From assembly GCF_004337985.1 (NCBI RefSeq), contig NC_043742.1, forward strand, positions 62,001 through 126,000: DNA of 64,000 bases, given 5' to 3'. Below are positions 8,803-20,909 of the stretch, piece by piece (the first letter of the stretch is position 1; each line of letters opens with the position of its first letter). The position numbers and the translations under genes are program-made. The notes beneath the pieces were generated by a model. That model saw nothing but the letters and a program-made list of their open reading frames with translations. It did no database searches and was not told the DNA's origin. Origin of the DNA: Pyricularia pennisetigena (taxonomy: Eukaryota; Ascomycota; Sordariomycetes; Magnaporthales; Pyriculariaceae).

Positions 8803-11618
8803 TCAGAGGCGGCTTAGCAGCTTCATCTCGCCAGGTGCATTGTACTCGGGCACCTTCATTTCAAGCGCCTCGCCAGAGTAGCCAAGATCCTCGGCAACAA
8901 GGATGGCAGCTTTTTCGCCGATGAGAAGGGCTGTGGAGTATCTGTTGAGGCATGGCATTTGTCAGTACCAACGAGGGTCCCTGGACCGCCAAGTCGGGTC
9001 AATCGGCTACTCAGGGGTTTTATATATCGCTTACGTGTTGCATCCAACATTGTCAGGGCAGATGCTGAGGTCAGCAACCTTTAGGTTGGAAACACCATGA
9101 ACGTTCAAGCGCTCGTCGAGGACGCCGTGCTTGACGATGCTGTTGCCCTCCTTGGGAGCCATGGAGCATGTCTGTTCAATTCTGGTCAGCAAAGTGAAGC
9201 TTCGTGGCAGAATGGTGGAAAGCTGAAAGAAGATATATGTATGCGCATCCAAGTATGTGTTTGCCACTCACTCCCAAACAGTGCCAGGTACTCTCGACAT
9301 GGCGCTTCACCCACTCCTCGATAGCCTTGATGTCATCCGTTGAGTATTTGAGGTCGTCATACACAGCCTTCTTGTGAGAGTTTAGCACCTCAATTTCGGG
9401 CTGCTTATCGGGCGGAGGCAGTAACTTGCTCCAACTTCCGTGCTGCAGTCCGGCGGTGATGTTGCCCGGGAGCGCATAAGCCTTTGTGGTCTCGAGATCC
9501 ATGTCGTGGGCACGGGCTGGCGAGTCATATTTGAAGAAGGGGTGCATGTTCTGGACCTCTCCAGCGTATGCATCCATACGCCTGGCTGTCTCGCGTGATT
9601 TGATGTAACCCCACACCATGGGCGCCATGTCGCGCTCGTCGCTCATGAAGCCCGTGTCGAAATCCGGGGCTGCATAAGGATCAGCCGACTTGATGTGGGT
9701 GTACCCGCGCGAGAAAGGATACTCTAAGAAGTTGAACATTGTAAAAAAGTTTCTACAAGTCATAAGGGAAAAAAAAAAAAAATCAACAAATGATTCCGCA
9801 GTCAGGAAGTGCAGAAATAGGACGAGGTAACTCACCCAGGTGGCATCAGCATGTGGTCACCGAACCATCCTGCAATCACAGAATAGTGCATGACTGGCTT
9901 ATCGGGTTTGTTCTTGAAGTAGCTGTCCCAGCCCTTCTGGAAAGAGTTGCAAGGCCAAGTTTTGAACTCGTCCAGCTCCTTCTGTGTTGGCCTGATCTTG
10001 ACTCCGGCATCTATGAGGGAGGGAGTTAGTCATTTCTCTTGTTTAGTCATTAAGAAGAAGAAGAACAAGGGGAGAAAAAGAAAAAAAGAAAAAAAGAAAA
10101 AAAAAAAGACTGAGCTTGCCTATTCCGTTCGTGGCCAGCGGTCCAGTTCCCTTAATCTCCCACTGGTCGAACACGGCTTTCTGGACTTTTGGGTTTCCCC
10201 GGGCGAATTCGTCAAACGACTCGGTTCCAGGCTTCGCACGATACACGGAAAAGTGAAGATAGTGATCTTGGAAGTTGAGCCCAACACCGGGCAGATCCAC
10301 GATCGGCTCAACACCTGCGGCCTTGAGCTTCTTGGGGTCACCGACACCAGAGCGTTGCAGGACGAGTGGCGAGGAAAGGGTGCCGCACGACACGACAATC
10401 TGCTTGCGGGCGCGGAAAATGCGCGGCTTGAGCTGGTCCCTTGAGAGAGGCTTGGTGGCTACTGTTTGCACCGCCACCGCTTTGCCGTTCTCGATGATGA
10501 CCTTGTCCACTTTTGTGTTGCAGACCAGATAGAGGTTTGAGTGCTTGGCACGGGTAGAGTGGATGTATGCGTGTGCACTGTCGCTACGTCGGCCAGTCTT
10601 GAAGCAAGATGAGAGTTTATATGTCAGCAGAGGGAGAAAAGAAACCAAGATTTTTTTTTTCTTCTCTTTTTATGCCAGTAGAGACAAGCTACGAGTGATT
10701 CACTTACATCACGGTTGATCCATTTGAGCCAGTGCTCGGCACCATGGCCACAAGAAAGATCTTGGAGATCATCCACAGTTGGAATGCCTTGAGATTCTGT
10801 GGCCCTCAAGAAGTCCCAGGCGATTGGATAAGTGCTATTGGTTTTATTTTATTTTAATCCAGTCAGCTTTTCAACATCAAAAATGATATCATCTAAGCTA
10901 GAGCGACTAACGGGCAGCGGCTTACTAATTTCCGAAAGATACCTTGATAGGTCCCTCAAAGCCGTGGGTTTCACGGTTGTGACTGGCGCGCTGGTAGGTC
11001 TCATGCTTCTTCATGAGTGGAAGCAGTTCCTTGGTCGTCCATCCTTTGGCTTGGAAGTCATCGTAGTCTGAGGCCGAGGCACGTGTGTACATCTATATCT
11101 TTTGTTAGCTAGCTGTCATTGTCACTGTCCTATGTCGTCCACGTTCTTGCACCCTATACCTACCATGAAGTTGATGGACGAGCCACCACCCAGCACATGG
11201 GCGCAGGGCACGACAGCTTTTCTCCCGGCAAGAGCATCTGATGCACGCGACTCGTAAAAGGAGGCCGTCTTGGAGTCTAGCTTCATGTTCCGCGGGTAGA
11301 TGCCCGGGCGGTAGACCCATGGGTTGTTGAGGTTGTTTTCGCCGCCTTCAATGAGAAGGACCTTGAGGTTGTGATCCAGATTGGCCAGTCTGTTTGTTTG
11401 GAAACGTTGATGGCCATGTCAAACTCATCAATCATATAAAATAGAGCCAACCTCACCGCCGCCAACACAAAGACAATCGGATGGGATAGAGCTCACCGGC
11501 CAGCCACCACACATCCTGTACTACCTCCGCCACACACGATGATATCAAACTCATCTGGGATCATGCCACTGGCATATCCCCTCTCGTCGCCACGAGTCTC
11601 TGGTCTGGTGTCTTTCAT
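8803..11618 (-). CDS. Peroxisomal alcohol (methanol) oxidase, GMC family
   Basis: Nine exons: 11618-11497, 11389-11164, 11092-10926, 10834-10708, 10597-10120, 10010-9836, 9752-9272, 9171-9035, 8941-8803; 683 aa. The Rossmann FAD motif DIIVCGGGSTG is near the N-terminus. GMC signatures (VLGGGSSINFM, CGTLSSPLVLQRSGVG) and alcohol-oxidase-specific stretches (GHGAEHWLKWINRD, GRRSDSAHAYIHS) follow. The catalytic His589 lies in TWHCLG and Asn637 in NVGCNT. The protein ends in SRL, a type-1 peroxisomal targeting signal. Family members oxidise short primary alcohols to aldehydes with O2, releasing H2O2, on FAD; in filamentous fungi they can handle methanol released from pectin or lignin. Intron 5 uses a GC donor. 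Start chosen as the first ATG before the FAD motif. Confidence 0.95.
10011..10119 (-). other. GC-AG intron of the alcohol oxidase gene
   Basis: The exon ends ...GGAATAG and the intron begins GCAAGC. It ends CTCATAG, with a GACTAAC branch-site-like element about 20 nt before the acceptor. Only this GC donor joins PLATNGI to DAGVKIRP in frame; no GT nearby does. Confidence 0.85.
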
Positions 11619-12803
11619 GATTGTGGCGTATATCTGCGATGATATAAAGGGATATGGAAGCAGATAGCACGCACCGAGCAAAGAAGGAGCCTGACACCGA
11701 AGAGATGCGCGAGAATTGAGGCAGGGCGAGCTTCTGCCCGCCTTTATTTATGGGCGGATGTGTACCATCCCTTCTCTATTCTCCTCTTCCCCGTCTACCA
11801 ATCCCCTCATTTTCTTTTGTTATAAATCTCCCGCTTTCCCGTCATTCTCCTCTTCTAACGCGTACCCCTCGCCCCGATACACCCGCAACCTCGCCTGTCA
11901 CCCAACTATAACAAACCTTCAAGCAACTGCCAAGAGCCAATTGCATGGCTGCTTGGCTGTCCGGTAGCCAATGATGTTGACGTTCCATGGTTCCATTTGA
12001 CGCAGGTTGAAAAGCCGGTGCAAGATGCTGCTGCCCAGCGCGGGGAAGAGGCTCGGCAGTCCAGACATGATTTCGGTGTGGAAAACTTTGCTGCAGGGAA
12101 CAGTCATCAAGATGGGCAAAGTGTCAGTAGTTTGATCGGATGAAATAGGTCAGCAGGTCTGATCTGTGCGGAGATACCGTATGAATAAAAACTCGAAATT
12201 ATATCACATAGGTACTTTCAACGTTGCGGAGAGGTTTCCGGGAAAGGGCGTCTCTCCAACCCGAGATACATGGTGGTGTGCCCAGTCACATTTGCAAATT
12301 GCAATAACCAATTCCAGTCTCTTAATACCTGCTCGTTGGGAATGGGAACCATGTCCAACGGAACAACGAGGACTAAATTTGAAAAAGCAAATTCAGCTCA
12401 AGAACTATCGCCGCAATAACAACATGTTTGCAGGATCTCCCGAACCATAAAAGGTGTTTTGCGCCTTGGGCTATACATCCTCTTTTCACTTGTCCTTTCG
12501 CGCTACTCCACCGGGGGATGTGTTACTTCTCCGACTGTCATCTACCTGCATGATCCGTCACCTCCAGCATACAGTGTTGAAAAGTTGGGACAAGTCAACC
12601 TGCAAGTTTCTGAACCGGCTAAATGCCAAGAAAATGACTGATTTAAACTGTCATATAGCGATACTCATGGGAATAAGTGTTGATGAGGTTCAAAATTCTC
12701 GTATATCCAACGCGCAAGCATATGCCACCCGTTATACTTTGTTAGTGTCTAGGCGGGGCCCGGCGCTGCAGGTTGTTTCGGCCATTGGCAGAGACCCCCC
12801 CCC

Positions 12804-12813
12804 NNNNNNNNNN
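12804..12813. other. Assembly gap (10 N)
   Basis: Ten undetermined bases directly follow a run of C, suggesting the assembly broke in a homopolymer or GC-skewed simple sequence. Confidence 0.99.
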
Positions 12814-13038
12814 AGGTTCATCTCCACTCTACGATGATCGCTCGCCTAGCCGTGAGGTGACGACCCTGCGTCACCTTCCCCGCACTTGTGCCTGCCACTA
12901 CCTACTCCATATGTCATGCACGGTGACGAATCTATAAGACACCCTGCTACTTTAAAGTGCCATCCAGCAACATATGTAGTTTTTGGGTGGGGCAGAAACC
13001 AACCGCCCTGAGACTGGCCAGAAAAGCCATGGCCTGCT

Positions 13039-13076
13039 TGAGGGCTTTGCTTGGGGGCTTTGCTTGGGGGCTTTGC
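13039..13076. repeat. 13-bp tandem direct repeat, three copies
   Basis: ttgRgggctttgc occurs three times head to tail, the first copy with one A. It lies in the intergenic region 3' of the subtilase. No function is suggested by the sequence. Confidence 0.85.
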
Positions 13077-14276
13077 TATGCAGCTACCCACGGAAGTTAC
13101 TAGTATGTGTTATTTCAAGATGTTTCAACGATCCAGCCACTCAGCCAGCCCGTCTTATCTTGGTTTTGCAACAGCTCCACGCTTTCTCCAAAAGTAGCAT
13201 GATTCAAAAATTTGAAAGCGTCAAACTAGAGTTTTAGGTAAGAGAAACTACCAAATAGAAAAAATAAAAAAATAAAAAAAAATAAAACTCCCCGAAAAAA
13301 CACCCAACAAAAGACAAATGAAACTTGCCAACTCATCCAACCGATCAAACTGCCGATATCTTCTTCTCCGAGAGGTTAGTTGGAGATGGCGAGGGGAAGC
13401 CTTGGTTGAACAAACTTCCCATGCATAAATAATCTTGGCTGCGCCTTTCCCACCCCTCTTTCCCTCATTGGAGCCCCTCAGATTCCTCACTTGTTGCAGC
13501 CGTCGCCCCGAAACATTTTATTGCAACAATGCCTATAGCTTAGCATGAACTTTGTAAATCCCGGGATATGTCCGGACTTTGGAAACCCCTGCGTTCGCGC
13601 AACAGCTAGGGCGCTATAAATGCATCGGGATATCGTTCGGGTTATTTGTGCCTCTTGCATTTGCTCTCTAAATCTGTTTCTTGGAACATCTATCTCTGAA
13701 AAAAAAAAAAATAATAATAATAATAAAAAATTAAATTAAATTAAATTAAAAATGGCACGGACGCAGTTTTCGGTGCCAAAACAAAGGTAACTGGCCCCAA
13801 GTCACGGTATACTTTACACTATAGACTGTCGCTGTGGGCCTTCTGCAAGCAACTTCCGTACCATCCAAATATAAATAGTAAGCGTATGAACGGATGAAAG
13901 CCGTAAAACCTTGCCCCGGATTTTTTTTTTTTTTTCACCCTGGTTGGTCGTTATTCTCAAACGTTATTAAGTTCAACCCATGTCGATGTCCCCATAAAAA
14001 CGTCGCATCTTACCCCGGATCTTGGCAGGGTTGGCGTGGTAAAAGTTTCTAGGGCCGGCTTGGCGATCAAGGCAGCCTATGGACGAGCCACCATGTCTCG
14101 GATCATACCCCTGGTTCTTTCGGTGAAATCAGACGAGTAGAACTGACTGATGAAGTTAAGAAAAATATAAAAAAATTGAAATCTATGTATGCTTTATATG
14201 TAACCTTGAAAGAAATTATAAAATTATATATACATGTGTTAGCAGACCGGCCAAGGACTATAATACATGTCCTGAC

Positions 14277-17211
14277 CTATTTGTTGATGTACTTTATCTT
14301 GAACGGCACCGTCTCGACAGCATCGTACTCCTCCTTCTTCTCACTGTCGCCAAATACCCTTAGTGCTCTGAATACAATCTTGTATTGGCCAGGAGGAGCG
14401 TACTTTCCTGAGTCCAGGATACCATCCCACCTGACAAAGCTCCTTGTTCGCGACTGGAATCGCTGAGGGAAGAATCGCAGGCTGCCCGCCGTCTTGAGCC
14501 CCAGAACCTCAGTCTCTTCAGCCGGCTGCTCCGTCTCAGTCGCATTGTCGCGGATGGCGACCACGTCAGCGCGTAGCAGAGGCGTGCCCCAGGCCAGGTT
14601 GATGCTCAGGCGCGGCATCTCCGACACGAGCACGTACTGGGTGTTGTTGGCCTCGCCTGGCGGCGGCAGGTCAAACTGGTGTCCGGCCGGGACGCGCGGC
14701 GGGTTGTCCTCGGTAAAGTTGCTTGGGATCTGGTTGGACGACAGGAAAGTCTGCTGCGGGTCCAGTGTGCGTTGAGCGTGGATACTACCCAAAATTCCCA
14801 TGTACGGCAGCGAGAAGGACGAGCCATCGGTGCCATTGATGGTCACGTAACCAGAGTAGACGGGTAGGCGCCTGACGTCTAGGCCGGTGGGAGGTGTCAC
14901 GGTCACGGCAATCTGCGCGTTGCCACCGGCGGCGATCTCTAGCTTCTCCTGGCTAAACTGGAGGTTGGCGTAGGTGGCCACCAGCTCGTTGGGGAAGACG
15001 GCCGGGGTGATGTCAGAGGCGTTGGTCGAGAAGGTGAAGGCCGTGGCTGCCCCGCGATGCGAGAGTGTGTACGTGACGGAGCTTGAACCGTTGTTGCTGA
15101 TGGTAAAGTTCTGCACCGGCACGAAGTTGTCCGTGTCGTTGAAGGCAAGGCTGCTGGCGCTCAACAGGGTCGTGGTGTAGGCAGCATCGTAAGCCTGGAG
15201 CAGACCGGCACCCTGTTGTGGGATGGGAGCCAGATAGTTGGCTGATGCAGTGCCACTGTTGAACAAGGTCGGCTTGGCGGTCGCCGCAACAAGGTTCTCG
15301 AGGGTCTTGGGATCCTTGATGCCGCGGACGTTCATGATCAAGGCGTAAGCTCCGGCCGTCAGTGGGCAGGCCATCGAAGTGCCCGACAAGACGGCGTAGC
15401 CACCCTTGGCAAGAGGATAGGTGGACAAGATGTTTCCGCCAGGGGCGGCAACCTGAGGCTTCACCTGACCCTCGAACGTTGGGCCCCAGCTGCTGTAGGC
15501 ACTGGGAGCGCCCCCCGAGGCTGAGTTGGGTGCGTTGACCAGGAACTTGGGGGCGGTCAGCGGATCAGTCATGGCCAGGGTCACATTGCGGCCAGCTGAC
15601 AGCTCTGCTATCCAGGACTTGCCGGTTTCGGCATCAACGGTGGCAGCGCCAAGTATACCATCCACCGCCGCAACGCTAATGGACGCGGTTCCCGGGGCGT
15701 TGTTGTAAAAGACAATGTACTTTGCACCTTTGGCACGGACGTTGGTGGCCTTCTGCGTGAAGGCGCAGGTACCACGACGGATCAGGACGATAGAGTTGCT
15801 GAGGTCCGGGGTGTTGTCTGGCAGTGGGTTGCAGGCGTTCTGGGCGTCGTTGGTGTCGAAGTTGACAGCGTAAAGCGGCAAGGTTACATTTGCCCACTTG
15901 CTGGGCGTTCCAGCCGTGTAGGAAAAGGCGACTTCCTGGCCGCCGTCCACACGATATGTTGCGTTACTAAGGAGCTGGGGCGTGATCGAGTTGTCAAAAG
16001 AGGCGATGGCGGTAGCGCCCCTGGCATCGGCTGCCGAGCTGGAGAAGAACATTCCTGTGGCTCCGTCGTTGCCTGCCGCAAGCACACACGGGACTCCCTT
16101 TTCGACAATCCTCGTGACAGCAACAGCCCAAGCCTGCTCTGGCCAGCCCGAAGACCCGCCGATGGAAGCGGTGATCAGGTCCGCACCATCCTGATAGGCC
16201 ATGTTGTAAGCCTGGATAAGAACATCGTCACTGGTTGCACCCTCGCACCCGAATACACGGTAGTGGCCCATGGTTACCCCGGTAGCAGCGCCGATGATGC
16301 CGAAAGGATTGTTAGTCTGGGCGGCAATAATGCCGCTGACATGGGTTCCATGTCCACCGCAGTCCATGGGATCGTTGTCAGGGATGGGCGTGTTGGTCCC
16401 GTTGAAGGCATCACCAACGAGATCATTTCCAAAGGATACCAGACAGTCGGGTCCAAAGCAACCACCGAGGGCGGGATGCTTGTAGTCGACCTAATAAAAA
16501 GGAGAAAAAAGAGAAAGAGAAAAAAAAAAAAAAGTTAGTCCCACAGTCCAGTTTCTTTACCACAATTTCCATGAGGTAACACTTACTCCGCTATCGATCA
16601 CGGCAACCTTGACGCCCTTGCCCACAAAGCCCTTGTTCCTCAACTGGTTGACTTGAGTCATGAGATGCGGCGTGAAGGTGTCGTTGCCGTCGCTCTGGCG
16701 CCTCATAACGGCATTGGCCTGAGCGTCAGGCATGTTGCCGGCCCAGCTGACCTGGTAATCGGGAATCTTGTACTGGCGTTGGGGCCACATGCGCTTGATG
16801 GACGGCATTCCCGCTATCTTGGAAGCAGTCTCCTCAACGTGGTCGCTGTCGTGGAACTGAATCGAGGCGCCTTTGAACAGCTCAAACTTGAGATCCATCT
16901 TGACGTGCGCGTCAGATGCAATCTCGTTGCGAAATGCGTCCGTGTCCTATGGTTCGCGACAAAAGTCAACATTAGCTTGCTTGTCTGTCGACCGGCAGGT
17001 GCAGGAGACTGATGAGCTTAGACTGTCTTGGCAGTTCATCCAATCTAGGGTGTGGTGGTGGGGGGAATTCCCGTCTTACCATTTGCCCATCCTCATATTC
17101 GACAATGTAAGACCCGAGGATGATTGGCGCCTTCTCTTCGATGGGCTTGCTTGCCTCAGAGGCCAGGCAAGTTGCCGCAAGCAGCGACAGTAGTATTGCT
17201 TTACCAGCCAT
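14277..17211 (-). CDS. Secreted subtilase (S8) with PA and Fn3-like domains
   Basis: Three exons: 17211-17080, 16946-16587, 16490-14277; 901 aa. A signal peptide (MAGKAILLSLLAATCLA) and an inhibitor-I9-like propeptide (SYIVEYEDG to about residue 130) come first. The catalytic triad is intact: Asp162 in VAVIDSGVDYKHP (the intron splits this motif), His211 in GGHGTHVSG and Ser536 in GTSMACP, with Asn305 (AAGNDG) for the oxyanion hole. Between them lies a protease-associated insert (about 370-470, with SIVLIRRGTCAFTQKA and KYIVFYNN). The C-terminal 350 residues resemble the Fn3-like domain of C5a-peptidase/Vpr-type subtilases. It should be an extracellular or wall-bound serine endopeptidase. The catalytic core is complete. 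Substrates unknown. Confidence 0.93.
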
Positions 17212-18958
17212 GACTGCGGTGAAGGGGGGCCGAGTAGTCTGTGGTAGAGCTGTGAGAGAGCGAGACAGAGACCCTCACGGATCTCGAAAATGCGGGGGGG
17301 TTTGTGCTGAGCGACTGGAGCACTCAAGTCCTTGAGGGAAAAGCAAGAAGGCGTGACGATGGACGGGCGGCGCCATGGCACCCTATATAACTTGTAGGAA
17401 CTCATTGACCTGAGACCTAGTATGCAGGCCAAGCATTGAATGACAGTCCCAATCCGTGGTTCATGACTCCAGGCCGGGATATGGACGTTAACGAGGGCAT
17501 GCCACCTCGCCTTCAGACGACAGGTCAGGGACCGGGGTAGCAGAAACTCAGGGGCGGTGGTGTATGGATGAAAGGGGAGCCCGCTGCAGAGTCCCGCCGA
17601 AAACGCATTTACCCGACACAGAACTACGACTGTACACGACGGTGCATGGGCCGAGTAGATCGCCCCAGACAAACTCTCGGCGAAGAAATGAAATAAGCAA
17701 CGCGGCTCCGGTGGCATTGAGGACTGGGCTACCCGATTGGTCCATGCCTCGGGGGTAGACTCCATTGCTTTATTCAGAGTGGATTGTTAATGACATGGCA
17801 ATCCACGGAAAGAGCTTGATGTGACCGCCACCCGTGATTTTTGAGGGGCTTGGAGGCGTCTTTATCTGTTTTGGAGGCAAATAAGATTTATTTGAGTTGT
17901 AGACGTTATACAAACCCGCGTTGCAAAGGAAGCTAAATGCCCATGATGCCGTTGAATACAGCGAAGTAGAGCTTAAACACAGCAAGCCTTTGTTCTCAAA
18001 AAAAAAAAAAAAAAAAAAGATCTATTTACTTAACCCGCCTCCCTCCTCAGGGACCTAAACTTCTAAGGTAGGCAGGTAGGTACCCACCCTACACGTCGCA
18101 CCTCACCTACCTAGGTAGGTAATGACTTGCGTTTATACGTGCAGTTGAGGAAGACGCCGAGTCGTGCCTTCATCCTCCCCACCTTGTTGATTCAGGAGGG
18201 AGCATAATTAAACTGTAAATAAATTGCACCCTAATTACTACATTCAACTGCTCAAACTGGTAATCAAACCCCGACAGGCCAATCGTCAAATAAAATACCC
18301 CGCAAATATTTGTGATCCTCTGTCTCTTTGGTTCTTGGTGCGCATTGATGCGATTATCGCAGAACGAAAGCATGTTCCACTGACATGTCGCTGGTGAACC
18401 TCGGTTGCTTGCAAATCTGGGTGTGACTTGGAAGATAAAATAGATAAGAATGTAGGCAATTAGTTGTCTGCCTTTTGCCAAGCTTACGTACCGTACCTGA
18501 GAACGCACAAATGCGGGTTGCTGCCCTGACAATTGTTGCGATACGAGTAAGCATCAAGTAGCAGTCGCAGGGTGACGACTAGCCAACGCATACTGCCTAT
18601 CTCTATGGTCAATGTCGACATTTGCACTGACTGCTGCGTCGCCATGATTTGAATCGAGCGTCGAGAGGCGTGGGGTCCATGACGCGTTTTCGCAAACGAG
18701 CTGCAGTGGTGTGATGACTAACCCCCTTTGGACCAATGATGGAGCTTCAATTGGCAAGTAAGTCTCTTCCTCTCTCTTGCTGGCTGGGAGCTTTACGAAG
18801 CCCCACTTTATCTTTTGTCCGAAATCAACCCTGGTCGGTTCCAATGTGTATGGCGAGCTCTGGTCTGCGAGGGAAGCTACCATCTAACCTCATCTTTCTC
18901 CCGCACGCCGGGACTTCAACGACCAACCTCCACGTTCCCCAAGGATTACAACCCTGCT
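17212..18958. other. Divergent intergenic region, subtilase/BolA
   Basis: 1.75 kb holding two promoters. It contains an A(19) run (18000-18018) and a cluster of TAGGTAGG/ACCTACCT units (18064-18121), including the palindromic core acctaggt. Short frames on both strands show no family resemblance. Confidence 0.6.
17383..17390 (-). promoter_or_regulatory. Possible TATA box of the subtilase gene
   Basis: TTATATAG on the minus strand, about 172 nt upstream of the subtilase ATG, in an otherwise mixed-composition region. Position fits a fungal TATA element with a 100-nt-plus leader. No other evidence. Confidence 0.35.
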
Positions 18959-19447
18959 ATGATGATTCCGAGGACATTGCGTGCTGCTCGGGCACTGCGA
19001 TTCGGCAGCTGTTCCGCGCCACGAGCAGCCAATGTCACAGCCCAGCCCTGTCGAACCCTTTCCCAGGCCTCGAGCATTACGCTATCGGTCCATCGCCTGA
19101 GAACACCATGCGCTCTGCAGCCACGTGGGGTAGCATTCTACTCGACAGCTTCACAGCCTGATGCGACAACGCCTCCCTCGCAGCAACCGACCAGCAGACC
19201 CGAGAAGCCTGACTACTTGAACGAGGCCGAGACGGAAATCTGGAACCGGCTCATGGCCGAGTTCGAGCCTGTGGAGCTTGTCGTCCAGGATATATCGGGC
19301 GGCTGCGGCTCCATGTACGGAATCGAGATCAGTTCGGACAAGTTTCGCGGCTCCGGGATGCTCAAACAGCAGCGCATGGTGAACAAAGTCCTTGCCGACT
19401 TGATGAAGGATTGGCACGGAGTGCAGTTGAGGACAAGGGTACCCTGA
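18959..19447 (+). CDS. Mitochondrial BolA-family protein (BOLA3-like)
   Basis: Single exon, 162 aa, starting at the first of two adjacent ATGs. The first 70 or so residues are rich in Arg, Ser and Ala and poor in acids, as in a mitochondrial presequence. The C-terminal half is a BolA domain: SGGCGSMYGIEISSDKF with the Cys116 that distinguishes BOLA3-type proteins, then KQQRMVNKVL and HGVQLRTRVP at the end with His153. BolA3/Aim1-type proteins work with monothiol glutaredoxin and Nfu to pass [4Fe-4S] clusters to mitochondrial enzymes such as lipoate synthase and succinate dehydrogenase. Cys116 and His153 are the expected cluster ligands. No intron is seen. Confidence 0.9.
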   Translation: MMIPRTLRAARALRFGSCSAPRAANVTAQPCRTLSQASSITLSVHRLRTPCALQPRGVAFYSTASQPDATTPPSQQPTSRPEKPDYLNEAETEIWNRLMAEFEPVELVVQDISGGCGSMYGIEISSDKFRGSGMLKQQRMVNKVLADLMKDWHGVQLRTRVP

Positions 19448-20909
19448 ATGGGCTATACTTACTATCAAAGGGTCGGACAAGGAGGTTTTGGTGTTGGTGT
19501 CGTGTTGGTAGGGAGAGTGAGTCGGCACGTCAGCACTGTTTCGAAACATCCCTACGATCCCACATATCGCTAACTAAGCACATTTCATGACGCAGGACAT
19601 CTTGCAACCGTGCGGTACCTGACTACCGCTTCTACTACGTCCTGGAGGACAGGAGAGTTATATACCCATACCAAGTTGGAGACGAAGCCGTGCGTGAGGG
19701 CCGCATGACTCCACATGTACAACATATCGAATTGAATATCATCACTCTTCTCACGATCTTTTCCGTCGGCAATCCTATAAACGAGGTGTTTGTTAAGAGT
19801 GCCGTCTGCTTTAAAGGGATGACTCCGCTCAGCCGCTGTTGTAGTATGCGTCATAGTTGGTTGTTCATGCTGGAGCTCCAGCTTGTGGAAGCACATGCTG
19901 CTTTCCATCGTGTCCGAGATGGGTGCGGGTGAGATGCCTTTTTTTTCTCTCTCGTCTGATGCCGAGACCAGATATAGGCAGCCTTCAGACAAGGACATAG
20001 TGGCATGTATTTTTGTATTTACGTACCACATGTGGCTTTAATTCCACTGCTTATCGGTTCTCTGGCAAACCAGCTAGAAAATCCATGGCTCCCATCTATG
20101 TTTTTCCTCACGTCGTAAGCTTTTTTTTTTTAGCCACCTTTTCATGTCTAGTCCGGATCCGGACAAGGTTCCGAGCAATTGCGTATTTGGCATTTGCCTT
20201 ACTTGCCTGTAATTTTTGCCAAGCAGCGGCACCGGCCGCCGCCCCTTTTGCCGACCCATCGGAGAACTCTGGTCGAAGTGATGTGATTGGAATGATGACA
20301 GAATGCACAAAATGGATTAATACAGTCGAGTTCGGGGGGGGGTTTCCTTCCCTCCCAACTTCAGCTCCATACGCACCAGGTCCAAGTTTAGCTGTACTAT
20401 TTGGAGACTGATTCCCTATTTTAATGCACTTATCTTGTTTATAGGGATTGTCCTGCAGACTCCGCGCTCCATACTTGCAATCCCCGCGATAATTCCGCTC
20501 CCCCACCGCTATGTACTACTTGCCTGCAGTATCATGTTGCATGGCCTATACCATATACAAGATTGGCTCCGGTCCACCGCTTTGCGGAGGCAGAGCTCCG
20601 ATTCGCAGGCGGTAGGTTTGGGTAGCTCGCGCCCTGCATGTCAAAACTCAATTCGCTTACCAATTTGACATTGTTCGGAGAGCGAAGGGCGCCGCCTAGT
20701 GATAGTGTGTATGAGACGTGATTGAAATTTAACTATATTGTTGCATGTCTTGCTATTTTTGTAAATCTCCAAGTTGCATTCTTGAGGTCCTCATCGAAGG
20801 AGCACAGTGCGTGTGTCTTGTCCCAACTTTCAGATACTAATTACTGTATCGCCATATTAATTTAATATCTTGGCTACCTGAAAATTGTTGGCGTCTGCCG
20901 TCTACGAAA
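19448..20909. other. Intergenic, no convincing gene
   Basis: 1.46 kb between two plus-strand genes. A 148-codon minus-strand frame (19585-20031) and a plus-strand frame (20013-20411) overlap in part and match nothing I recognise. The 3' part carries the transporter promoter. Confidence 0.55.

Larger units (their letters stand above)
11619..14276. other. Long intergenic region with an assembly gap
   Basis: 2.66 kb upstream of the alcohol oxidase and downstream of the subtilase. It contains a 10-N gap (12804-12813) after a C-run, a 13-bp direct repeat in three copies (13039-13076), and AT-rich simple stretches (13700-13750, poly-T at 13921-13935). The only longer open frame (12454-12837) begins at a non-ATG codon and runs through the Ns. 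No gene is supported. A TTTATTTATGGGC element (11742-11754) could be part of the alcohol oxidase promoter. Confidence 0.6.

Noticed and set aside
12454..12837. 127-codon frame running through the N gap
   Set aside because: Non-ATG start and undetermined bases make it meaningless.
6889..17211. A metabolic gene cluster of M20 hydrolase, alcohol oxidase and subtilase
   Set aside because: No backbone synthase, regulator or shared pathway; orientation and spacing are irregular. Treated as unrelated neighbours.
19585..20031. 148-codon minus-strand frame after BolA
   Set aside because: No resemblance, and it would lie in the likely 3' region of the BolA transcript. Considered a chance frame.
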